DNA from: Skeletonema tropicum
Taxonomy: Eukaryota; Bacillariophyta; Thalassiosirophyceae; Thalassiosirales; Thalassiosiraceae
Assembly: GCA_037178625.1 (NCBI GenBank)
Contig: CM074128.1
Coordinates: 1-64,000 of the forward strand
Length of the DNA stretch: 64,000 nt
Direction of reading: 5' to 3'
Shown here: piece by piece, positions 56,277-64,000 of the stretch
Layout of the letters: each line of letters starts with the position of its first letter
Numbering within the stretch: the first letter of the stretch is position 1
Notes under the pieces: generated by a model
What the model was told of the DNA's origin: nothing
Databases searched by the model: none
Seen by the model: only the letters and a program-made list of their open reading frames with translations
Program-made: the position numbers and the translations under genes

Positions 56277-57882
56277 GCCTCTCGGTCTCGGACAGTCGCA
56301 TAAGAGGAATTCGATTACTTACACCCCTTGAACATTAATGATCACAGGGCTTCCATTCCCGCCAACTCTTCAGCTTCCGAACTTTGCTAGCTGCTGGGTC
56401 ACCCGCGGTGGAGTCGGATCAATTTATCGCTGCGTCGTGATACTTGCCCAAGAATGATGAAGGTAAAGTAGCCACTCCAAATGTCCATCTCTGGGTAGAT
56501 CAAGAGTCTGTTCATCATAGAAACTTCTTCCAAATAAATAACAACGCTACCAAGCTCTTCCGTCCTCGCAGGATTTCTATCAAAGATTTGTAGGAGGCAC
56601 ATCCTCACTCAGCAGTTCTCTACTTACATCAATATCTCTGGCCGTATCTACTTACTGGTTCTTGAATGGTGCTTCAACTTTACAGTTGCTCATAAATGAT
56701 AGCCTCGAGCAAGGGCCGTACATATGTACTTATTCTTCTCAAGCTCCCACTTTCACTTCACAGTACAACATACTGAAGCTTACCGCCAAGATAAATCGAT
56801 GGCTTCGTAATAGATGATTCCTTCAGCTTCCAATGTCGATCGATCTCATTGCGTATGACTGCTTCACATTATCAGATGCTATATGCACGTCATCTCTGTA
56901 AGGCTTCCTCCACCATGCACTCTGATCCGTCTCTCGCTGCGTAGCAGAACGAATCATGCATTGGAGTTTCTCCAACCTCTCGTGTCTACTTCAAACATGA
57001 GGAAGTGTTGAGAGATAGCTAGAGGTGCAATCTAGCTGAGATGCTCCCCCCAAATAATAAATCTTCTATCATCTCTACTTCCACTGTCTTTCGATGGCAA
57101 TTTCTCTCATATACCCATCCTAAATCTTACGACATTGGGTGTCTCTTGAGAGATGCGTCGTCTTGTCTCAAGCCGTGTCGTCTCATCTCGATTCAAATTT
57201 GTGTATTTGTTGACCCTTTGATTTGATCGTCACGGGCCAGATGGATTATCGACTTGACACTGGAACGTCGCTGCTAGAGTACTGTGCAGTTCAATGCAGC
57301 GCTGATTGATAGAAGTACTACGCTGTTGTTCCGGTGCGGTGGAAGACTCCAATTGTTGGTTCAATGATGTCTACTTAGGTAGCGATAATGCATAATGCAA
57401 CATTTACCAAAATGGTTGGGATGTTGTTCCGGTGCGGTGTCTGTACCGGTGTCGGTGTGTGCTTGCGTGAAGTTGGCAAAAGTAGCTTCTTCTGTCGGAG
57501 GGAAGTTTTAATATTACTCATACTCTACAACGTTGCCATACATCAATCACCGTCTGTCCATTTTTATGTTCAGAAAGCAATTACTGTTGCGAAGCACAAG
57601 GAGAACCGACAACTTTCTCGCGCCCATTCTCGCACACATCTCTTGCCTCCGACCGGCTCGGCTCGCCAACTTGGCATCGAAGGTCGATTCCTCTTTGAAT
57701 TTGATGCATTCGCATCGATTCCTGGAGCGATACAATACTCCTCTTATTCTCAACACGGGCGTAATACTTACCTATTAATCGAATAGGATAGCAAAAGAAG
57801 GAACAACAGCCATCGACGACACGGCAGCTGCATAATAACTTAATTTTAAGCGCCTCCTCCCAAAGCAATCCTCCTCAAAAAG
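56277..57882. other. 1.6-kb intergenic region, no supported gene
   Basis: Only frames without homology cues are present. An 18-bp direct repeat (TGTTGTTCCGGTGCGGTG at 57324-57341 and 57422-57439) is 98 bp apart. The promoter of the following membrane-protein gene must lie at the right end. Confidence 0.55.
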
Positions 57883-59247
57883 ATGAACATCTCCAACCAC
57901 TCCGCCGCCAACCAGGCAGACGCCAACCTCAACCAAATGTCCTCCGACTCGTCCTTCGAAGGCTCCTACGTCTGCGAATTCAACAGCAAATCAGCCAAAT
58001 GGGAATGTCAGCAATACTACAAAACTCAAATCCTCCAAACGATCATCGACCAGCATGACAATCAGGACGGACGGCAGACGATCGATCAGCTCAAGGAGTT
58101 CGGTATCACGGTGTACCTGGCCGAGCATGATACTGTCAACATTGCCCTGTTGAAGCAGGTCATTTCACACGTGACTGTCAACCGGAATGATAAATCGAAG
58201 GAGCCCCACGAGAACCAGCGGTGCATTCTGTACCGTGATAAGAGCGGGCAGTTGTACAACTTGACCTGTGACAATGGATCGGGAGGGCTGGCGGCAACGT
58301 GGAAGAATTTGCTCTTGAGTTTCTCCGGGCTGCAGGCTATGGTGGCCTTGAGTATTCTGACGAGGGCGTTTGCTTGTATCAATCCAGAGTCCAAGGTCAA
58401 GCCGGGGTACTTTTTGGGGTTGGTGCTGGGTTTGGTGTTGCAGGAGGAAATGAGTCAGTCGTTCTTGAATGTGGCCTTGTTGGTGCAGGGTATCCCATCT
58501 GTGGCGGCGTACTCGTTGATGTCGGGGTCGGAGTCAGATTGGCCACGAAAGGTTGCCACGTTTTCATTGGCCTTGGCTGCAGCCCAAGAAGCGGGCAGTG
58601 CCGCACAAAAGATTTGCACTTTGTTGGGTATTGCGTTTTCCATGACGTTACTGGCGGCCAATTTGGGATCGAGAGCGTGGTTGTACATGAGATGGAAGCC
58701 TATTGGGAACATGTTTGGTGCGCTTACTCCATTCTATGCGTATTGTGCCGCGGTTATTACTGGGTTGGTGTTCCCCTTTATGGGATTTCGTCAGATACAA
58801 TCGGGTGGTGCACCAGCCATTCAGACGATCATGATCAATTGTGCCATTGTGGCCATATTGTTTGTCCTTTCTGATTTGAATATTGTGCAAGGATTCCTCT
58901 TTATGGGCGAGGCATGCGATCAGGCGACTACCAACATTACCCTGGGGAGTTGGCTTGCCATGGCAGCAATTACATCCATCTTTGCCGCACGAAAGATTGA
59001 AAAGCCCGAGACGGTCGAAAGTGTGGAGGGTGAGATTGACATGATTCTGGATGAAGATCAGACATCTCCTGTAGGATTCAAGGTACCGAACTTTCCAAAC
59101 TATTGTATTGATCCTGTGCGCTTGAGAGAAGATGGACTCAGTTGCTTGTCTACGAATGCACAGACATTCTTGGGAGTTGTAATTTGTTTAGGTTTTGGGG
59201 CCTTCGTAGGAGCGGCTGCTATTGTCGATTACTTCAATTTTGAGTAG
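57883..59247 (+). CDS. Multipass membrane protein of unknown function (454 aa)
   Basis: A soluble N-terminal part of about 140 residues (Cys pairs at VCEFNSKSAKWEC and CILYRDKSGQLYNLTC) precedes about eight hydrophobic helices. They lie near 146-166, 172-187, 192-212, 240-258, 270-295, 303-328, 343-358 and 428-448. An acidic loop (EKPETVESVEGEIDMILDED) separates the last two. The intronless frame and context (aagATGaac) support the start. The protein resembles no transporter or receptor family I can name and may be diatom-specific. A transport or membrane-scaffold role would be a guess. Confidence 0.75.
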   Translation: MNISNHSAANQADANLNQMSSDSSFEGSYVCEFNSKSAKWECQQYYKTQILQTIIDQHDNQDGRQTIDQLKEFGITVYLAEHDTVNIALLKQVISHVTVNRNDKSKEPHENQRCILYRDKSGQLYNLTCDNGSGGLAATWKNLLLSFSGLQAMVALSILTRAFACINPESKVKPGYFLGLVLGLVLQEEMSQSFLNVALLVQGIPSVAAYSLMSGSESDWPRKVATFSLALAAAQEAGSAAQKICTLLGIAFSMTLLAANLGSRAWLYMRWKPIGNMFGALTPFYAYCAAVITGLVFPFMGFRQIQSGGAPAIQTIMINCAIVAILFVLSDLNIVQGFLFMGEACDQATTNITLGSWLAMAAITSIFAARKIEKPETVESVEGEIDMILDEDQTSPVGFKVPNFPNYCIDPVRLREDGLSCLSTNAQTFLGVVICLGFGAFVGAAAIVDYFNFE

Positions 59248-59701
59248 TGTAATAGAAGTAGGAGGGCTTGTGGAGGTGTAGCATGTGTATTTAGAATAGG
59301 GGTACTTAACTGTAAAAAATGGGCCATTGAATTAATACATGGATGGCTTCTGTCGTCTCACGATATAATAATATCTGCACTATCACTACTTACATGATAA
59401 TAGAGCTAGCATCGAAAGCTCTACTATCACCCTTGACAATCCTTCCTTTCCAGCAGTATATATGCAATCTAGTCAATCGATACAGTGTAAGCTTCCTTTT
59501 CTTGTCATGTATCTGTTTATGTTTTTCTGGACAGCCTCACTGCCTCCATCTCTCCATTCATAGAGCCCTAGCTGATGTGATAATACTCAAAGTCTCTCTC
59601 GAGAGGGATGTCTCGCTGGATTGGATATGGATGAGAAGAACCACCGGCATAGTAGAGTAAGCTTTTGTAATTCATGGGTGAATTCAGATTGGTCAGGGTG
59701 T

Positions 59702-60052
59702 CTAGAGATCTGATTCAATGTCCGATGAGACGGGTGAGAATAAGTCATCATCATCAATATCATCCTCTACATCTTCTTCACTACGAGCGTCGTGATGATG
59801 GGTTTTGGTAGCCGCATGTTGTTATCGCTGCTGTTGCCTCCTCCTGCGATAGTGACTGTGATGCTGTTGGCGGCCGTGATGTTGATTAGTAGTTGTAGAA
59901 GAAGATGAAGCACTCCATCTGCTCCTCCTATCCTTACCACCATCGCCGCCTCTACTCAAATTATCACCAACAACAAGGTACGGCAACACCACAGGCTCCG
60001 ACATACCACGCTTCTTCACTGTCATACTACTCTGTCTCGCACTCCCTCCCAT
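59702..60052 (-). pseudogene. Small His/Arg-rich frame with an in-frame TAA
   Basis: The minus-strand frame starts at Met 60052 (MGGSARQSSMTVKKRG). It contains VLPYLVVGDNLSRGGDGGKD and His/Gln/Arg-rich repeats, then meets TAA at 59822-59824. It stays open in the same frame for 39 more codons, giving an acidic tail (SEEDVEDDIDDDDLF) before TAG at 59702-59704. The continuing protein-like composition suggests either a gene with a recent nonsense change or stop readthrough. It could also be chance low complexity. Confidence 0.3.
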
Positions 60053-60584
60053 TTGAACCGTCCCAATAACATATCTACACCTTTTGTGACTGTCCCTTCG
60101 AGTACAATCAATGCTGATCCGTTTATTTGCACCGTGTCCCCTCCTTCATCATCGCCTAGTATGTACTCATCAAATTGTCATCTCGTAAGCAAACTGCAGC
60201 AATCTTCTGTGGAAATTATTCTCATGTGTGTCACAACAACTTCAAAAGTCTTCTTGAAAATGAGAATCAGCGAAGGAACGAACGAAAATATCACTCCCAT
60301 TTTGCGTCTTTCATTCTATCTTGCATACGGTTGAGTCACGGGAACCGTTGAGTATTGTAAAGCTTATAAGTAGCCCGTGCGTTGGTAGTTAGTTCGTTGC
60401 TTGCACTTACATCAATCGCCAACTTATAGCACTGTTAGCTGCAGTATCAGTTACACTGTAGGAAGTCCCAGAATAGAGACTCAGCTTGGCGATCAAAAAT
60501 TAAAATTCTACTAATCATCAGCGCAGCACTTGAACTTCCAACCAGATCACAACGACACAGTAAAAAATAATATCAACGCCCAAC

Positions 60585-61157
60585 ATGACCAGAGCTCTCC
60601 TAACCGTGTCGGCCATGCTCCTCCTCGGCAGCAACATCGCCCCATCAGCTGCCGATTCTCACATAGTCTCCTTTACTACCAATTTGTACTCATCACTAAC
60701 GGGTCAGCCATCTTCCAATCACTCCCTTACTTTGAAAATCGGCCAATTCATCAGGTCTCCAGATGGCTTCATGTTGCTAATGCAGAATGACGGTAATCTA
60801 GTACTGTACAACACTCAAATTGGCGCCGCTAATCCCACACTATGGGTATCAGCCACATCCAATACCAATGGAGAGTTTGCCACAATTCAAAGTGATGGAA
60901 ATCTCGTTGTGTACGATAGATCTGAAAATACCTTGTGGTCTTCTCATACTTGTACAACTTGTCATACGGCTGACCAAAGTGGATTTGTAGGGAAGGGAAT
61001 TGCGTTGTATCTTCCTGGTGAGACGTCGGAGTGTGAATGCACTGATTATATGTGTATCAAGGTGAAGAATGAAATTACGGGTGATTTAACTGATTATTAT
61101 GCCATTCAATCTGGACAAGTCTTTGAGACGGTAGCGGAATGCCCCGTTCGGCTTTGA
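60585..61157 (+). CDS. Secreted bulb-type (B-type) lectin (190 aa)
   Basis: A signal peptide (first about 23 residues, ending PSAADS) is followed by a beta-prism II lectin domain. Two copies of the mannose-site motif QxDxNxVxY are intact: QNDGNLVLY near residue 66 and QSDGNLVVY near 104. FIRSPDGFMLLM and ENTLWSS are typical framework segments. After a CTTC pair comes a Cys-containing tail (CECTDYMCIKVK) that may form disulphides. Such lectins bind mannose-type sugars outside the cell, so roles in adhesion, wall binding or defence are possible. The frame has no introns. Confidence 0.85.
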   Translation: MTRALLTVSAMLLLGSNIAPSAADSHIVSFTTNLYSSLTGQPSSNHSLTLKIGQFIRSPDGFMLLMQNDGNLVLYNTQIGAANPTLWVSATSNTNGEFATIQSDGNLVVYDRSENTLWSSHTCTTCHTADQSGFVGKGIALYLPGETSECECTDYMCIKVKNEITGDLTDYYAIQSGQVFETVAECPVRL

Positions 61158-61891
61158 AGAGAGTGGAGTAATATGTATAGTGACGGAGGGTGTGCACTAA
61201 TATCAAAGTATAAAAGGGTTCGCAGTAACTTGCTCGTAGTTGTAATAAGTTTTGGGGTGCGATCTGGGAAATAATAGCTACTGCAGCAAGATAGTGTAGA
61301 TAATGTCGCCTCTTGAGGGCCCACCAGACGTACTTTAAAATTTTCTGTTACATGTATATAGCTGTAATAAGTTTATTTGCTTCCCAATCTCTTCCCTTCA
61401 GTCAAGATTAATGATAGTATATACGTCGTCACCTCTTGAGATATCGCTTGACTTGACGCACATGCGCATTATGTCGACCATCTCTGTGGGCAGCTGAGGT
61501 AGCGAGGTTGTTTGTCCATCATTACTCATTGAATCGTAGATATAATACACTGACACATCTCAGGTAAATGCACAGTATTCACCTCCTACTTCTACCATTG
61601 TTATGATGTTGGTGCTAATTACGCTTATGTCGCTTATTTCATGTTAATGTCAATTCAGAACAACAATACATGGGCGTAAAGATAGATGATATCATCTCTT
61701 GAGATGTAGATTGGCTCGACGCACCTTCTTCCAAGCCAAATTATGAACTAATCGAATAGGTGCTGAATGATGGACATAAAATATAAGCTAGAGTCTAATA
61801 AAAATACAACGATACTAAGTGGTTAGAAGGCAATGCGATTATTTTTCTGCCTCGCCGTCATGCTCGATGTAGAATAAGACTATCGTGTCAC
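61158..61891. other. Intergenic stretch with SINE relic and a diverged repeat
   Basis: Apart from the SINE relic at 61253-61362, two diverged copies of a segment reading cctcttgagatat...gacgcac (near 61430 and 61695) lie about 260 bp apart. No gene is seen. Confidence 0.5.
61253..61362 (+). mobile_element. Short, diverged SINE copy 3 (110 bp)
   Basis: A perfect 12-bp duplication TGTAATAAGTTT (61241-61252 and 61363-61374) bounds it. Its left part matches the SINE segment GGAGTGCGATCTGGGAAA (with one or two changes). Its right part matches the SINE 3' end (TAGATAAT, TCGCC, GAGGGCC, GACGTACTTTAA). The tRNA head and about 130 bp of the middle are missing. The intact duplication suggests that it moved as a short form. 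Confidence 0.7.
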
Positions 61892-64000
61892 CTACCCCGT
61901 CCTAAGTTGAAGTGCATTCGCTGCTGCTGCTACCTGTGGCTGTTGCATCTTAAGCACCAACTCACGTAGCTCCCTCAGCTCTTCTATACTTCTACGCTGC
62001 TCCTCATGAGCCTCATTCTCTGCATTTAACTCAAGATGCATGTCGTCCGCCGATTCGTTGTACTCCCCAACAAATGAAAAGCATCGCAAGAGCCGCAAAT
62101 CATTCTTCACTAGCCTCCATTCTTCATCGTTCTTCCACTCTACCTTTTCAAATATTCCTTTGCATTTTTCAGAATTGACCTTAGTCAAACGAGTGCCATC
62201 AACCTCTCCCAAAGCTTGTTCAAAGAAGTCTTTCAAGTTGCCACAGTCGGTAGGCATACTTGTTGTTTGTTCAATCTTAGCAAATATCTTGCACATCTCT
62301 TTGCGCACGCTTTTGGAATTCGATGCACACAATGCCAGAATCCATACACACGCCTCTTTCATACTCACTTCATGTGGTGTGTCTACGCCCGGCGTCTGAT
62401 CCCGACGATACCATATGATCTTCATGAGCTTGAAAACATTGACTAACCGTCTGGCAGAGCGTGGACCGACACCAGAGAACACACATGCATCTTTAAGAGA
62501 TTGGAGCTCTTTCCAAGTGAACTTGAGCTCCTTAGTAGGGATCTCAACCGATGGTTCCTTTGATTCAGATTGTGCTGTGTCAGCCGTCGGTGTCTCCCTG
62601 GGTAAATCTACAGTTGTTGTAATTCTCGCTTCACCTGCTAATGTCATGTTTTCAGACAAAATAGGTGGCTCACTTTCTGATTCGTCGCTCGCGGCTGCTG
62701 ATGACCCCTCTTGTGTCACACGACCTTCATCGTCAGCAGAGAGTTCATGACTATCCTCCTCCTCCTCCGCATTCATTTGAGCTTGAAGAAATGACTCCAT
62801 GAATTCGGCACTTATTGGTGGCACGCGATATGGTAGCTGAACTATCTTCTCGACATAGTCCAAGCCGGATGGGGGCCGTTCTGGATGGAGGATATCTTCA
62901 TATTCCTTCTCCAGACAAAGCGTGACATATCGCGCATCAATTGCCAGGACAACCACAAACAGCTTCGTTTTCACAAGAAGCTGCACGGCCTCAAGAGTCT
63001 CTACCACTTTCTTTGGCGGGCAACGGTCAAGGTCATCAATGAATAGCACAATGCGAGGATCACCCCGCGGAAAGATCTTCTTAGCATCATCTTTCTCATT
63101 ATCATCTCTTCTCAACATTGCATCTGATATGCGTTGGAGATCTTTTTGTGCCTGATGCACTACCCCTAGATGTTCCTCGTAGTTGTTCGAACCGACTCTG
63201 TCTGCGACTACATTGCTCAGTGAATCACTACGCTATTCGTCGCATTAATCAAGGCTTCTGTAATGTTTCCACCTCTTGGCTTCCATTCGCTGCTTTCTCT
63301 TCTTAATCTTCCATCCTTCACAGCCTTTTTTAGATACTCGATCTCACCACTTGTAGTGAATTGGTTCATCAGTTCAATCAAACTCACTCCTTCCATTAGA
63401 AGCTCTGGTCCAATTGATGCCTCCAAATCCAATTGGTCGTTGAGTTCCGTCAAGATACGGTTCATCAAGCTTGACCAAAGACAGCCCTTTGCAAATGTCC
63501 ATACATCAAATTTTATCAAGTAGATATGGCCGACATAGGGAGAATTAAGTTTGATAGCCTCAGTTGCCAGATCATACTTTTGTATCTCCTTCAAGTGCTC
63601 TTCTAGAAGGTTGAAAGTGAAGCTTTTGCCCGATCCCCAACCTCCCAAGATTCCAACAACAAAAGGAGTTTGTAAGTCCTTAAAGGCGATTATATCTGCA
63701 ATTGCGTGGGCTTCTTCCTTCACGCCAAGTAGATCTTTGCCTTTGGCGTGATCGCCAAGGAGACCTTGGCTCCTCGTCAAGTTGTGGACGACCGTTATGA
63801 CCCTGTCATATATTTCCTTGATTTGAGGATTGTCGATTGGCAGGTCTCCATCTCCATCTTGTTCCTTCATTGCATTCGGATGTTCTTTGATAAGCAGCTG
63901 TAACACTTCCTTTGGCGCATCATTTAGGACGGCAATATGCAGCGGCAGGTTTCCCCATCTATCTTTCTCCTTCACTGCATCAGGATATTCTTTGATAAGA
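61892..64000 (-). pseudogene. Ankyrin-KAP P-loop NTPase, frameshifted, 5' end outside window
   Basis: The gene enters at 64000 with an ankyrin-like repeat (DRWGNLPLHIAV) and continues into a KAP NTPase domain: Walker A GILGGWGSGKSFT near 63640, Walker B VLFIDDLDRCPP near 63040, and ARYV with KEYEDIL further on. KAP NTPases are membrane- or scaffold-linked ATPases of the STAND-like group, and here the ankyrin fusion points to signalling. The frame ends with TGA near 63217, yet the conserved continuation SNVVADRVGSNN runs on in another frame from about 63225 down to 61892. The gap is too short for an intron, so this is a one-base frameshift (pseudogene or sequence error). The C-terminus is helical, Glu/Arg-rich. 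Confidence 0.75.

Noticed and set aside
57388..57786. A 132-codon open frame before the membrane protein
   Set aside because: No domain, biased only by chance; part of it overlaps the direct-repeat region and other frames look equally good.
63217..63245. A tiny intron in the KAP gene
   Set aside because: The only GT...AG there is 16 nt, and removing it leaves the wrong frame.

Overview
The window looks like nuclear DNA of a diatom, most likely a centric species. The evidence is a single-copy cyclin of the diatom-specific type, a Ty1/copia element of the kind diatoms carry (RGG-rich Gag, DTGA protease, FVDD reverse transcriptase), a MYND/RING-Sel1 protein, a PIF1-like helicase, and STAND and KAP P-loop NTPases of families that are expanded in diatoms. 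Genes contain short GT-AG introns (73-112 nt). A giant IPT/TIG plus GCC2/GCC3 membrane protein, of a type I associate with flagellate or ciliate protists, would suit a centric diatom with flagellate sperm; that is inference. No species can be named from the sequence alone.

Layout. 1-12643: a 184-bp, 55% GC satellite (about 62 copies) broken at 7244-8472 by a 5'-truncated LTR-retrotransposon end. 12692-16018: a Helitron/PIF1-like helicase ORF directly against the array edge. 17117-29662 (minus): one seven-exon gene for a 3,995-residue multipass surface protein. 29663-32003: a long gene-free stretch with a foldback element. 32004-33864: a frameshifted transposon ORF. 34163-35137: cyclin. 35335-36231 (minus): MYND/RING-Sel1 protein. 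37306-41794 (minus): a STAND ATPase gene split by a fresh SINE insertion. 41902-48719: a copia element with several lesions and no visible 5' LTR. 49454-53798 (minus): parts of a gene whose intron holds a 3.66-kb terminal-inverted-repeat transposon. 54300-56276: a decayed coiled-coil coding region. 57883-59247: an orphan membrane protein. 60585-61157: a secreted bulb-type lectin. 61892-64000 (minus): an ankyrin-KAP NTPase running off the window.

Two findings stand out. First, a tRNA-headed, T-tailed SINE family: two near-identical copies (about three differences in 300 bp) and one internally deleted relative, each with target-site duplications (17, 10 and 12 bp). One copy interrupts the ATPase coding sequence so recently that the reading frame resumes exactly after the duplicated target. 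Second, a DNA transposon with about 240-bp terminal inverted repeats that are about 97% identical. It carries two convergent genes: a FEN1/XPG-type flap nuclease with its acidic active-site residues and a C-terminal SWIM zinc finger, and a basic coiled-coil protein with a Cys/His-rich N-terminus. I see no DDE transposase in it. Together with the young SINEs and the higher-order satellite structure, this marks the interval as a recently active repeat-rich region in which host genes are still being hit.
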